A stretch of 35,458 bases of DNA from Rathayibacter tritici (GTDB lineage: Bacteria > Actinomycetota > Actinomycetes > Actinomycetales > Microbacteriaceae): contig NZ_PSWS01000072.1 of the NCBI RefSeq assembly GCF_002932875.1, positions 1 through 35,458 of the forward strand. Direction: 5' to 3'. A model generated the notes under the pieces. That model searched no databases. It was not told the origin of the DNA and saw nothing but the letters and a program-made list of their open reading frames with translations. Shown piece by piece: positions 18,466 to 26,483 of this stretch (position 1 is the first letter of the stretch; the number at the start of each line of letters is the position of its first letter). A program made the translations under genes and the position numbers.

Positions 18466-18479
18466 TCGAAGCGCTTCGA
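18466..18479. promoter_or_regulatory. LacI-type operator at the lacI-type gene start
   Basis: TCGAAGCGCTTCGA is a perfect 14-bp palindrome 42-55 bases upstream of the lacI-type ATG, in the divergent region shared with xylA. It has the CG-centred symmetry typical of LacI-family operators. Autoregulation is inferred. Confidence 0.8.
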
Positions 18480-18509
18480 CCGGTGGTGCTCGAGCGACTG
18501 TACGCACAG

Positions 18510-18531
18510 TCGAAGCGCTTGCACAAGCGCT
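18510..18531. promoter_or_regulatory. second LacI-type box and hairpin upstream of xylA
   Basis: TCGAAGCGCTTGCA at 18510-18523 contains the left half and centre of the same operator motif. It is followed by CAAGCGCT, so that AGCGCTTG-CA-CAAGCGCT at 18514-18531 forms an 8-bp inverted repeat. It lies about 30 bases upstream of the candidate xylA -35 element. Confidence 0.65.
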
Positions 18532-18561
18532 CGGCGGACGGGTCGGGCGTTGCCGGAGGCG

Positions 18562-18600
18562 TTGCGCCCCTCCGCTCGCACGGGATATGTTGGAGCCAAC
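18562..18600 (+). promoter_or_regulatory. candidate xylA promoter with overlapping ROK-like operator
   Basis: A possible -35 TTGCGC (18562-18567) and -10 TATGTT (18586-18591) are 18 bases apart. The palindrome GTTGGAGCCAAC (18589-18600) overlaps the -10, a position where a bound repressor would block RNA polymerase. It differs from the LacI-type motif, so a second regulator, plausibly the ROK protein at 10320-11504, may act here. Confidence 0.5.
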
Positions 18601-18638
18601 AACAATTCGGCGACGTCGCCGGAAAGGATTCGGATCTC

Positions 18639-19832
18639 ATGTCCCTGACCCCCACCCGCGCTGACAAGTTCTCGTTCGGCCTCTGGACCATCGGCTACAA
18701 CGGGACGGACCCGTTCGGCGGCCCGACCCGCGAGCCGCTGGACGTCGTGCACGCGGTCGAGAAGCTCGACGAGCTCGGCGCCTACGGCCTCACCTTCCAC
18801 GACGACGACCTGTTCGCCTTCGGCTCCACCGACGCCGAGCGCCAGACCCAGATCGACCGCCTCAAGGGTGCACTGGAGTCGACCGGCCTCGTTGTGCCGA
18901 TGGTCACCACCAACCTCTTCAGCGCCCCGGTCTTCAAGGACGGCGGCTTCACGTCGAATGACCGCGACGTGCGCCGCTTTGCGCTGCGCAAGGTCCTCCG
19001 CAACATCGACCTCGCCGCCGAGCTGGGCGCGAAGACCTTCGTGATGTGGGGTGGCCGCGAGGGCGCCGAATACGACTCTGCGAAGGACATCCGCGCGGCG
19101 CTCGAGCGCTACCGCGAGGCCGTCAACCTGCTCGGCGACTACGTCACCGACAAGGGCTACGACATCCGCTTCGCCATCGAGCCCAAGCCGAACGAGCCCC
19201 GCGGCGACATCCTGCTGCCGACCCTGGGCCACGCGATCGCCTTCATCGACTCCCTCGAGCGCCCCGAGCTGGTCGGCGTGAACCCTGAGGTCGGTCACGA
19301 GCAGATGGCGGGCCTGAACTTCGCGGCCGGCATCGCCCAGGCGCTGTACCACGGCAAGCTCTTCCACATCGACCTCAACGGCCAGCGCGGCATCAAGTAC
19401 GACCAGGACCTCGTCTTCGGTCACGGCGACCTGCACAACGCGTTCGCACTCGTCGACCTGCTCGAAAACGGCGGCCCCGGCGGCGTCCTTAGCTACGACG
19501 GCCCTCGCCACTTCGACTACAAGCCCTCGCGCACCGAGGACGAGACCGGCGTCTGGGACTCGGCCGCCGCGAACATGCACACCTACCTGCTGCTCAAGGA
19601 GCGCGCCGCGGCCTTCCGCGCCGACCCCGAGGTGCAGGAGGCACTGGCCGCCGCGAAGGTCGCCGAGCTGTCCACTCCGACGCTGAACGAGGGCGAGTCG
19701 TACGACGACCTGCTCGCGGACACCGCCTCGTACGAGTCGTTCGACGCCGACGCCTACCTCGGCGGCAAGGGCTTCGGCTTCGTGCGCCTGCAGCAGCTGG
19801 CCACCGAGCACCTGCTCGGCGCCCGCAGCTGA
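18639..19832 (+). CDS. xylA: xylose isomerase
   Basis: The 397-residue enzyme converts D-xylose to D-xylulose with two divalent metal ions. Its numbering coincides with the well-studied Streptomyces-type (class I) enzymes: catalytic His54 in TFHDDDL, Glu181 and Lys183 in [11 protein letters not shown], Glu217 and His220 in [11 protein letters not shown]. Asp245 lies in FHIDLNGQ, Asp255 and Asp257 in [12 protein letters not shown], and Asp287 in LSYDGPR. Every metal and active-site residue is therefore present. The ATG follows GGAAAGGA about 11 bases upstream. xylB follows 143 bases downstream on the same strand, with two hairpins in between. Induction through the operators upstream is likely. 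Confidence 0.98.
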   Translation: MSLTPTRADKFSFGLWTIGYNGTDPFGGPTREPLDVVHAVEKLDELGAYGLTFHDDDLFAFGSTDAERQTQIDRLKGALESTGLVVPMVTTNLFSAPVFKDGGFTSNDRDVRRFALRKVLRNIDLAAELGAKTFVMWGGREGAEYDSAKDIRAALERYREAVNLLGDYVTDKGYDIRFAIEPKPNEPRGDILLPTLGHAIAFIDSLERPELVGVNPEVGHEQMAGLNFAAGIAQALYHGKLFHIDLNGQRGIKYDQDLVFGHGDLHNAFALVDLLENGGPGGVLSYDGPRHFDYKPSRTEDETGVWDSAAANMHTYLLLKERAAAFRADPEVQEALAAAKVAELSTPTLNEGESYDDLLADTASYESFDADAYLGGKGFGFVRLQQLATEHLLGARS

Positions 19833-19846
19833 CCAGCATCCCCTGA

Positions 19847-19915
19847 TCCCGCGGTCCACCGCGGGACCCCCTGAGACGGACGAGATCCCCTGCCCCGGCA
19901 CGGGATCTCGTCCGT
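19847..19915. terminator. two consecutive hairpins between xylA and xylB
   Basis: Hairpin one: TCCCGCGG (19847-19854) with CCGCGGGA (19859-19866), 4-base loop. Hairpin two: ACGGACGAGATCCC (19876-19889) with its exact inverse at 19902-19915, 12-base loop. There is no T tract, so they may reduce read-through into xylB or stabilise the xylA message rather than stop transcription fully. Confidence 0.7.
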
Positions 19916-19975
19916 TCTCCTGCATCCGGAACCGGCCACCCACGCGCCCGAATCCCCCAACGAAAGAGGACAGTG

Positions 19976-21361
19976 ATGACGCTCGTCGCAGGCATCGACT
20001 CGTCGACCCAGAGCTGCAAGGTGGTCGTGCGCGACCTCGACACCGGCGCCGTCGTGCGCACCGGCCGGGCGAGCCACCCCGACGGAACCGAGGTCGATCC
20101 GGCCGCGTGGTGGGAAGCGCTGCATCTCGCCCTCGCCGACGCCGGCGGACTCGACGACGTCGCCGCGATCTCGGTCGGCGGGCAGCAGCACGGCATGGTC
20201 GTCCTCGACGAGAACGGCGCCGTGATCCGCCCCGCCCTGCTCTGGAACGACACCCGCAGCGCCCCCGCCGCCGCCGCGCTGATCGAGGAGCTCGGTGCCC
20301 AGGCCTGGGCGGAGCGCACCGGATCGGTGCCGGTCGCCTCCTTCACCGCCACCAAGCTCCGCTGGCTGCGCGACGCCGAGCCCGAGAACGCCGCTCGCGT
20401 CGCTGCTGTCGCACTCCCCCACGACTGGCTGACCTGGCGCTTGCTCGGCTACGGCCCCGACTCCGCCCGCGGACCGCAGCTCGACGCACTGACCACCGAC
20501 CGCTCCGACGCCTCCGGCACCTCCTACTGGGGAGCCGACGGCTACGACCTCGACCTGCTCGAGCGCGCCCTCGGCCACCGCCCGTTCCTCCCCCGCGTGC
20601 TCGGCCCCTCGGAGGAGGCGGGCCGCACCGAGAGCGGCCTCGTCGTCGGCCCCGGCGCGGGCGACAACGCAGGAGCCGCGCTCGGCCTCGGCGCCGGACC
20701 CGGCGACGTGGTCGTCAGCATCGGCACGAGCGGCACCGTCTTCGCGGTGACCGACGACCCGGTGCGCGACCCCTCCGGGACCGTGGCCGGCTTCGCCGAC
20801 GCGAGCGGACGCTTCCTGCCGCTGGTCGCGACGCTCAACGCCGCGCGCGTGCTCGCCTCGACCGCGACCCTGCTCGGCAGCGACTTCGACGAGTTCGCCG
20901 CGTTGGCGCTCGAGGCGGAGCCGGGCGCGGGCGGTCTCGTGCTCGTCCCGTACTTCGAGGGCGAGCGCACTCCGAACCTGCCGGACGCGACCGCGAGCCT
21001 GCACGGGATGACCATCGCCTCGACCACACGGCCGAACCTGGCCCGCGCGGCGATCGAGGGCATGCTCTGCGGTCTGGCCGACGGCCTCGACGCGGTGCGC
21101 GCGCAGGGAGTGGAGGCGCGCCGCATCCTCCTGATCGGCGGGGCCGCACAGAACCGCGCCGTGCAACTTGCGGCCTCCCAGGTGTTCGACGTGCCCGTGC
21201 AGGTGCCGACGCCCGGCGAGTACGTGGCCGACGGCGCCGCCGTGCAGGCTGCGTGGGCGCTGACCGGCTCGCGCCCGGCCTGGGCGGTCACCTCGGTGGC
21301 AGAGCCCGCTCCGGATCACCGCCCGGTGATCCGCGAGCAGTACGCGGCTGCCCGCGCCTGA
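19976..21361 (+). CDS. xylB: xylulokinase
   Basis: This 461-residue FGGY kinase phosphorylates D-xylulose to xylulose 5-phosphate for the pentose phosphate pathway. The N-terminal phosphate loop is [10 protein letters not shown], followed by [14 protein letters not shown] and LLWNDTRS (sugar contacts). The catalytic Asp230 lies in [15 protein letters not shown], with the ATP site [12 protein letters not shown] next to it. [13 protein letters not shown] and the ending [19 protein letters not shown] complete the C-terminal domain. I chose ATG 19976 over GTG 19973 because the site GAAAGAGGA then lies five bases away. It follows xylA and completes the xylose pathway. Confidence 0.96.
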   Translation: MTLVAGIDSSTQSCKVVVRDLDTGAVVRTGRASHPDGTEVDPAAWWEALHLALADAGGLDDVAAISVGGQQHGMVVLDENGAVIRPALLWNDTRSAPAAAALIEELGAQAWAERTGSVPVASFTATKLRWLRDAEPENAARVAAVALPHDWLTWRLLGYGPDSARGPQLDALTTDRSDASGTSYWGADGYDLDLLERALGHRPFLPRVLGPSEEAGRTESGLVVGPGAGDNAGAALGLGAGPGDVVVSIGTSGTVFAVTDDPVRDPSGTVAGFADASGRFLPLVATLNAARVLASTATLLGSDFDEFAALALEAEPGAGGLVLVPYFEGERTPNLPDATASLHGMTIASTTRPNLARAAIEGMLCGLADGLDAVRAQGVEARRILLIGGAAQNRAVQLAASQVFDVPVQVPTPGEYVADGAAVQAAWALTGSRPAWAVTSVAEPAPDHRPVIREQYAAARA

Positions 21362-21365
21362 GGCT

Positions 21366-21396
21366 CGGCCCCGGTCCTCATCCAGGGCCGGGGCCG
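21366..21396 (+). terminator. hairpin terminator after xylB
   Basis: CGGCCCCGG (21366-21374) pairs exactly with CCGGGGCCG (21388-21396) across a 13-base loop, starting five bases past the xylB stop. The stem is very GC-rich. No T tract follows, as is common in high-GC actinobacteria. Confidence 0.65.
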
Positions 21397-21441
21397 CGCC
21401 GCAAGCCCCCGTGAACGGGGAGCAGAATCGCGCTAGCCTTA

Positions 21442-21461
21442 TTACTCAGCCAGCTGACTAA
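21442..21461. promoter_or_regulatory. palindromic operator candidate before the TspO-like gene
   Basis: TTACTCAGCCAGCTGACTAA is an imperfect 20-bp palindrome (TTA-TCAGC-GCTGA-TAA arms) ending 12 bases before the start codon and just upstream of the GGAGGAG ribosome binding site. It resembles operators of MarR-type repressors. No such regulator is encoded nearby, so the binder is unknown. Confidence 0.5.
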
Positions 21462-21473
21462 TGGAGGAGCGAC

Positions 21474-22274
21474 ATGACCGCCACCCGAAGCACCGACCGC
21501 ATCCGGCACTCCGTCGTCGCCGCGAGCGCGGTGCTCGCCCTCCTCGGCTCGTTCATCGGATCCGGCGCGGCCGGCGGCACGCAGATCCAGGACGCGGCCG
21601 GTGGAGCGCTGACCGCCTCCTCCACTCCTGTCGCTCCCGACGGCCCGGCATTCGCGATCTGGAGCGTCATCTACACCGGCCTGATCGCCTACGCGATCTG
21701 GCAATTCCTTCCCTCGCAGACCGCCCGCACCCGCCACCGTCGCCTCGGCTACTGGGCCGCGGCGAGCCTGCTCCTCAACGCGGCGTGGATCCTGGTCGTG
21801 CAGGCCGGGTTCCTGACGCTCAGCGTCCTCGTGATCGCCCTGCTGCTCGCGGTCCTCGCCCGCATCTTCGTGATCCTGCGCACCACCCGCTCCGCCGGAG
21901 GAGTCGACGCGATCGTGACCGACGGGACTTTCGGCCTCTACCTCGGCTGGGTGTGCGTGGCCACGGCGGCGAACGTGGCGGCCGGGCTGGTCGGCGCGGG
22001 GGTCGGCAGCGCCGACGGGCCGGGAGCCGCAGTCTGGGCGGTCGTCGTACTGGCCGTCGCCGCACTGGTCGGGCTGCTCCTCGCCGTCACCGGCCGCGGT
22101 CGCCTCGCTCCGATGCTCTCGCTGGTCTGGGGGCTCTCGTGGGTAGCCGTCGGCCGTTTCGCCGGCGAGCTCGTCTCGATCCCCGCCGGGATCGCCGCGC
22201 TGGTCGCCGCCGTGGTCGTCCTGGCGGCCACTGTCCTCATCCGCGTCGCGGCGGACCGACGGGCCAGCGCCTGA
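21474..22274 (+). CDS. TspO/MBR-like (tryptophan-rich sensory) membrane protein
   Basis: The ATG follows GGAGGAGCGAC. The 266-residue protein has about seven hydrophobic segments: an N-terminal span (SAVLALLGSFIGSGAAGG), then FAIWSVIYTGLIAYAIWQFLP, which resembles the conserved first Trp-rich motif of the TspO family. LLLNAAWILVVQAG, VLVIALLLAVLARIFVIL and GLYLGWVCVATAANVAA follow, the last resembling the 'LYxPWxxxAxxLN' motif. It is longer than classic TspO (about 160 residues), with extra spans at the C-terminus. TspO proteins bind porphyrins and sterols and are linked to stress signalling; the function here is unproven. It ends convergently with the importer operon at a long hairpin. Confidence 0.75.
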   Translation: MTATRSTDRIRHSVVAASAVLALLGSFIGSGAAGGTQIQDAAGGALTASSTPVAPDGPAFAIWSVIYTGLIAYAIWQFLPSQTARTRHRRLGYWAAASLLLNAAWILVVQAGFLTLSVLVIALLLAVLARIFVILRTTRSAGGVDAIVTDGTFGLYLGWVCVATAANVAAGLVGAGVGSADGPGAAVWAVVVLAVAALVGLLLAVTGRGRLAPMLSLVWGLSWVAVGRFAGELVSIPAGIAALVAAVVVLAATVLIRVAADRRASA

Positions 22275-22280
22275 CGCCTG

Positions 22281-22348
22281 CATAACGAAGGCCGAGCGGC
22301 CGGAATAGCCCTCAGGACGAGGATTCCGGCCGCTCGGCCTTCGTTATG
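22281..22348. terminator. bidirectional terminator with 26-bp perfect stem
   Basis: Bases 22281-22306 (starting CATAACGAAGG) are the exact inverse of 22323-22348, with a 16-base loop. The hairpin lies 6 bases after the TspO-like stop and 7 bases from the end of the opposing transporter gene. AT-rich ends on both sides fit termination from both directions. Confidence 0.9.
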
Positions 22349-22355
22349 ACGGTGA

Positions 22356-24113
22356 TCAGGTGATGAGCGTGTCGACGTACTGGCGGTTCTGGTCCATCCA
22401 GGCGGCCAGCGCGGCGGAGCGGTTGCCCGAGCCCTTGAACAGCGCGTTCTCGAGCGAGGAGAGCGTCTTCGAGTCCATCCGGAAGTCGCGGATCCAGCGG
22501 CTCATCGTCGGATAGTTCGCGTCGAACGCGGCCGAACCGAACGAGTGGATGCCCTCCGCGCGGCCGAGCAGACCCTTCGGGTCTTCGAGGTCCTTGAGCG
22601 GGAACGCGTCGTACGCCCAGTGCGGGCGCCAGAGCGTGACGGCGATGTTCTCGCCCGCGGCCGTCGCGGTGGAGAGCTCCTGCAGCATGGCCGGGGTCGA
22701 CGAGGTCAGGTAGTCCATGCCCTTCAGTCCGTAGCCCGGGATGACGTCCTCGGTGGTCGTCTTGTTCAGGCCGGAGCCGGGCTCGATGCCGACGAGGCGG
22801 TTCCCGACGACTCCCGGGTTCGCGGCGAGGTCCTCGATCGAGTCGATCGGGGCACTCTCATTGACCGCGATGGTCAGCTTCGCCTCGTCGTTCCACGCGC
22901 CGAGGTCGACGATCGAGTCGCCGTACTTCTCGACGAAGCTCGCGTGCGTGAGCGGCAGCCAGGTGTCGAGCGCGAGGTCGTAGTCGCCGGTCGACAGGCC
23001 CTGGAAGCCGGGAGCGACGTCGGCGCTCTGCAGGGTGACGTCGTAGCCCTGCTCCTCCAGTACCGCCTCCCACAGAGCGGAGACGGCGATCCCCTCGTCC
23101 CAGCCCTGGAACACCGCGAGGGTCACGTCGGGGCGGTCGCCGTTCTCGACGGAGGCGGCGGTGGCGGGAGCGGCGAGGGCGGCGGCACCGAGAGACGCGA
23201 CCAGGCCGATCGAGACGACGCCGACGGCGGACCGGGTCGCCACCACGGCTCGCCGGTTCTGCGCCCGGGCGGCCCTCTCGGGTGAGGGCGATCCCAGTGC
23301 GCCGGTCATCCGGTCGAGGACGACGGCGAGGATCACCACCGAGATACCGGCCTCGAAGCCGAGCGCGACGTCGATCCGGTTGAGACTCGCCACCACGTCT
23401 CCGCCCAGGCCGCCGGCGCCGACCATGCCCGCGATGACGACCATCGACAGCGCGAGCATGATGACCTGGTTCAGGCCCGCCAGAATCGAGGGCAGCGCGA
23501 GCGGCAACTGGATCTGTCGCAGGATCCGCCAGTTCGACGATCCGAACGCCTCCCCCGCCTCGACCAGCTCGGGGTCGACCCCGCGGATGCCCAGTTCGGT
23601 GAGCCGCACCCCCGGCGCCATCGCGAACACGATCGTCGCGACGATGCCCGGCACGACTCCGACCCGGAACAGGATCAGCGCGGGGATCAGGTAGACGAAA
23701 GCCGGCATCGTCTGCATCAGGTCGAGCACCGGGCGCAGGACAGCGGAGGCCGTGCGGTTCCGTGCGGCGAGCACGCCCAAGGGCACGCTCAGCACGATGG
23801 CGATCACGGAGGCGACCAGCACCAGGGCGAGCGAATCCATCGCGTTGTCCCACTGGTCGACCCCCACGATCACGAGGAGCCCCACGGCGGTTCCGACCGC
23901 GAAGACCCAGCCGCGGACGGCGTAGGCGAGCACGGCGAGGAACGCAACGACTACCCAGAAGGGAGGCGTGGCGAGGACAAGATCGACGCCGGAGTAGAGC
24001 GCGCCGAAGACGGTCCGCAGCAGGTCGAAGACGGGCTGGAACGTGTGCGTGAGGACGTCGACAGTGGCCTCGGCGAGGGCACCGAGCGGGAGACGGACGC
24101 CGAGGTCGGTCAT
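22356..24113 (-). CDS. glycine betaine-type ABC transporter, permease fused to binding protein
   Basis: The 585-residue protein joins two parts. Residues about 1-290 are an OpuAB/ProW-like permease with spans such as FWVVVAFLAVLAYAV and LALVLVASVIAIVLSVPLGVLA, QTMPAFVYLIPALILF, and the EAA loop GEAFGSSNWRILRQIQLPLALPS. After a basic linker and another hydrophobic segment, about residues 325-585 form an OpuAC-like binding domain: LAVFQGWDEGIAVSALW, LDTWLPLTH and WRPHWAYDAF. Their Trp residues are likely the aromatic cage for quaternary ammonium groups. The start overlaps the ATPase stop by 4 bases (ATGA). It probably imports glycine betaine, choline or proline betaine for osmoprotection. Confidence 0.92.
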   Translation of the reverse strand: MTDLGVRLPLGALAEATVDVLTHTFQPVFDLLRTVFGALYSGVDLVLATPPFWVVVAFLAVLAYAVRGWVFAVGTAVGLLVIVGVDQWDNAMDSLALVLVASVIAIVLSVPLGVLAARNRTASAVLRPVLDLMQTMPAFVYLIPALILFRVGVVPGIVATIVFAMAPGVRLTELGIRGVDPELVEAGEAFGSSNWRILRQIQLPLALPSILAGLNQVIMLALSMVVIAGMVGAGGLGGDVVASLNRIDVALGFEAGISVVILAVVLDRMTGALGSPSPERAARAQNRRAVVATRSAVGVVSIGLVASLGAAALAAPATAASVENGDRPDVTLAVFQGWDEGIAVSALWEAVLEEQGYDVTLQSADVAPGFQGLSTGDYDLALDTWLPLTHASFVEKYGDSIVDLGAWNDEAKLTIAVNESAPIDSIEDLAANPGVVGNRLVGIEPGSGLNKTTTEDVIPGYGLKGMDYLTSSTPAMLQELSTATAAGENIAVTLWRPHWAYDAFPLKDLEDPKGLLGRAEGIHSFGSAAFDANYPTMSRWIRDFRMDSKTLSSLENALFKGSGNRSAALAAWMDQNRQYVDTLIT

Positions 24114-25468
24114 CGTGCACCCCCGTCCGCAGCGAGCACCGCGTCGTCGACCGGGCCGCCCGTCGCGTGCAGGGTCGCGGTGACGACCTCGGTCGAGACG
24201 GTGGCCGGCGGCTCGATCACCGGATACTCCCCCGTGTGCGCGGGCAGGTTGCCCAGCGCCGCGAGCAAGGTCACCCGTGGGATCGCTCCGAGCAGCCGCC
24301 CGTCGGCGTCGACCACAGCGACCGGCAGCGTCGACTCGACGGCCGGCGCGATCACCTCGCAGAGCGCGGTGTGCGGGCCGACGGTGACGACATCGGAGCT
24401 GAGCACGGCCGACAGGTCGCCGGAGCTGCGGCGCACCTGCTCGATCACGTCGCTGTCGCGCACCGTGCCCAGCAGGCGGCGGCCGCTGCCGACCACGAAG
24501 GCGGCCGAGGTCTGCAGGTCGCGCATGCTGCGCAGTGCCGCGCGGGGTCCGGCGGCGAGAGTGACCACGGAGCGGGCCGGTTCCATCACGGCGGATGCGG
24601 TGAGCACGCGGGCGCGGTCGACGTCCTGGACGAACTGCGCGACGTAGTCGTTCGCCGGGTCGGTGAGGATCTGCTCCGGAGTGCCGATCTGGACGATGCG
24701 GCCGTCGCGCATGACCGCGATGCGGTCCCCGAGCAGCATGGCCTCATTCAGATCGTGAGTGATGAAGACGATCGTCTTGCCGAGTTCGTGCTGGAGCTCG
24801 ATCAGCTGCTCCTGCATCTCGCGCCGGATCAGCGGATCGAGCGCGGAGAAGGCCTCGTCCATCAGCACGATGCCGGTGTCGGCCGCGAGCGCCCGGGCGA
24901 GGCCCACGCGTTGACGCATGCCTCCGGAGAGTTCCCCCGGTGTCTTCTCGTGCCAGCCGGCCAGCCCGGCGCGCTCCACCGCGAGCATCGCACGCTCCCG
25001 ACGCTCGGCCGCCGGGACGCCCTGGATCTCGAGCGGGTAGGCGACGTTCTCGAGCACAGTGCGGTGCGGGAGGAGCGCGAAGTGCTGGAACACCATCGAC
25101 ACCGACGAGCGGCGCACCCGGCGCAGCTGCGCCCCGGAGATTCCCGTGATGGACGAACCCTCGATCAGGACCTCGCCGGCCGTCGGCTCCTGGAGCCCGT
25201 TCAGCATGCGGATGAGCGTGGACTTGCCGGAGCCGGAGAGGCCCATCACGACGAAGATCTCGCCGCGGCGCACGGTGAACGAAGCGTCGATCACGGCGGC
25301 CGTGCCGAGCCCGGCGAGCTCGTTGCGGTCGACACCGTCGCCGAGGCGCCGGACGACCTCGTCGGGCCTGCGGCCGAACACCTTGAACAGGTGGCGGGCC
25401 TCGAGCGCGGGAGTCTCCGGATCCGCGCCCGCTCCGCGCTCGCTGAGGATCTGCTGGTTCTGTTGCAC
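24110..25468 (-). CDS. glycine betaine/proline ABC transporter ATPase with CBS domains
   Basis: The product (452 residues from GTG 25468, chosen because GGAG lies five bases upstream; GTG 25474 is possible) is an OpuAA/ProV-type ATPase. It has Walker A GLSGSGKST, Q-loop VFQHFALLPHRTV, signature LSGGMRQRVGLARALA, Walker B IVLMDEAFSALDP and the switch His in FITHDLNEAM. The C-terminal ~140 residues contain two CBS-like segments (AAFVVGSGRRLLGTVRDSD and LPVAVVDADGRLLGAIP). In OpuA these sense ionic strength and gate transport. It overlaps the fused permease/binding-protein gene by 4 bases; the two genes alone should form a complete importer. Confidence 0.93.
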   Translation of the reverse strand: MQQNQQILSERGAGADPETPALEARHLFKVFGRRPDEVVRRLGDGVDRNELAGLGTAAVIDASFTVRRGEIFVVMGLSGSGKSTLIRMLNGLQEPTAGEVLIEGSSITGISGAQLRRVRRSSVSMVFQHFALLPHRTVLENVAYPLEIQGVPAAERRERAMLAVERAGLAGWHEKTPGELSGGMRQRVGLARALAADTGIVLMDEAFSALDPLIRREMQEQLIELQHELGKTIVFITHDLNEAMLLGDRIAVMRDGRIVQIGTPEQILTDPANDYVAQFVQDVDRARVLTASAVMEPARSVVTLAAGPRAALRSMRDLQTSAAFVVGSGRRLLGTVRDSDVIEQVRRSSGDLSAVLSSDVVTVGPHTALCEVIAPAVESTLPVAVVDADGRLLGAIPRVTLLAALGNLPAHTGEYPVIEPPATVSTEVVTATLHATGGPVDDAVLAADGGAR

Positions 25469-25474
25469 GTACAC

Positions 25475-26032
25475 TCCGTCGGCGCGCTGGGACGATGCCC
25501 TGCGCTCATCTCGTGGTGCCGGGTCGGGAGCGTGGGACCGCAGCGTCGAGCCTCCGCGGGCATCCCGCCGCTGTGTGCGGCAGCGAAGGGAGGCGAGTGC
25601 GTCCGAGGCGGCCTCGGGGCCGCCTCCGCTCCCGTTGACCGTACGTTCGCGACGCGTCTGGGGGACGCCGTGCGAGCGCGGACCGGTTCATCGGGGTCCG
25701 TGAGGACCGCCGACCACCGTAGCCGGGGAGCACTGACGTAGCAAACGTCGGACAATTGGGAGGTGGTGTCCGGAGGGGTCGTACCGTGCTCGCACGGCGT
25801 CCAGGAGCTGGTCGGAGGCGCTTTCCCGCGCATCGCACGATCGTGACCCGGGTGGCGCGGGCGGCGGCGCTCGCGCTCAGACCGTGGTCTCGCCCGCCGG
25901 GCCGGAGGGCGCCGTCGCGCCGACCGGCTGGCTCTGCCAGGAGACGAGCGCCGTTGTGCGGGCCCGCGGACGCTGCGAGCATGGGCGGAGGAGCCTCCGA
26001 CGGCGAGGCGCACACGCACGGGACGGACGGAC
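25475..26032. promoter_or_regulatory. 558-base divergent intergenic region, with a possible promoter for the betaine importer
   Basis: No gene is convincing here; the frames that cross it are Arg/Pro-rich shadows. Reading the minus strand, TTTGCT (25740-25745) and TACGGT (25716-25721), 18 bases apart, form a weak -35/-10 pair about 245 bases upstream of the ATPase gene. The minus-strand end of a frame at 25877 (SGPAGETTV) is not supported by any upstream domain. Confidence 0.3.
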
Positions 26033-26479
26033 ATGGCCTCCGACGACGGTTTCTCGAAGGACGAACGCGCGGCGATGAAGGAGCGCGCCGCCGAGCTGCG
26101 GGCGGAGGCGAAACGGCAGAGAAGCGCCGATAAGGCCGACGCCGACCGGAAGGATGCCGAGGCCGCGATCGCGGCGATGACCGACGCCGAACGCCCGATC
26201 GCGCAGATGCTGCACGAGGTCGTCGGCGAGACCGCGCCCGACCTGCTGCCGAAGACCTGGTACGGCTTCCCCGCCTACGCCCGCGCCGACGGCAAGGCGA
26301 TCGTCTTCTTCCAGCCCGGCGCGAAGTTCGGCACCCGCTACTCCACCCTCGGCTTCCAGGACAGCGCACAGCTCGACGACGGCACGCTCTGGCCGACGGC
26401 GTACGCGCTCACCTCCGCCGATGACGAGACCCGCGCAGCCGTCACCGAGCTGGTGCGCCGCGCGGCCGGGGACGCCTGA
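26033..26479 (+). CDS. DUF1801 / YdhG-like protein
   Basis: The 148-residue protein has a charged helical N-terminus (about 1-48, many Lys/Glu/Arg/Ala), then a small alpha/beta domain: LLPKTWYGFPAYARADGKAI, FFQPGAKFGTRYSTLGF and LWPTAYAL, with a final helix of the 'AAVTELVRRAA' type. This matches the DUF1801 (YdhG, frataxin-like fold) family, whose members have been linked to iron handling in Bacillus, though the general role is unclear. The ribosome binding site is weak. The next gene starts four bases after its stop, suggesting co-transcription. Confidence 0.75.
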   Translation: MASDDGFSKDERAAMKERAAELRAEAKRQRSADKADADRKDAEAAIAAMTDAERPIAQMLHEVVGETAPDLLPKTWYGFPAYARADGKAIVFFQPGAKFGTRYSTLGFQDSAQLDDGTLWPTAYALTSADDETRAAVTELVRRAAGDA

Positions 26480-26483
26480 GACC

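Noticed and set aside
25877-26215. Minus-strand frame of 112 residues in the betaine-importer upstream region
   Set aside because: Mostly antisense to the DUF1801-like gene; no domain and Arg-rich composition.
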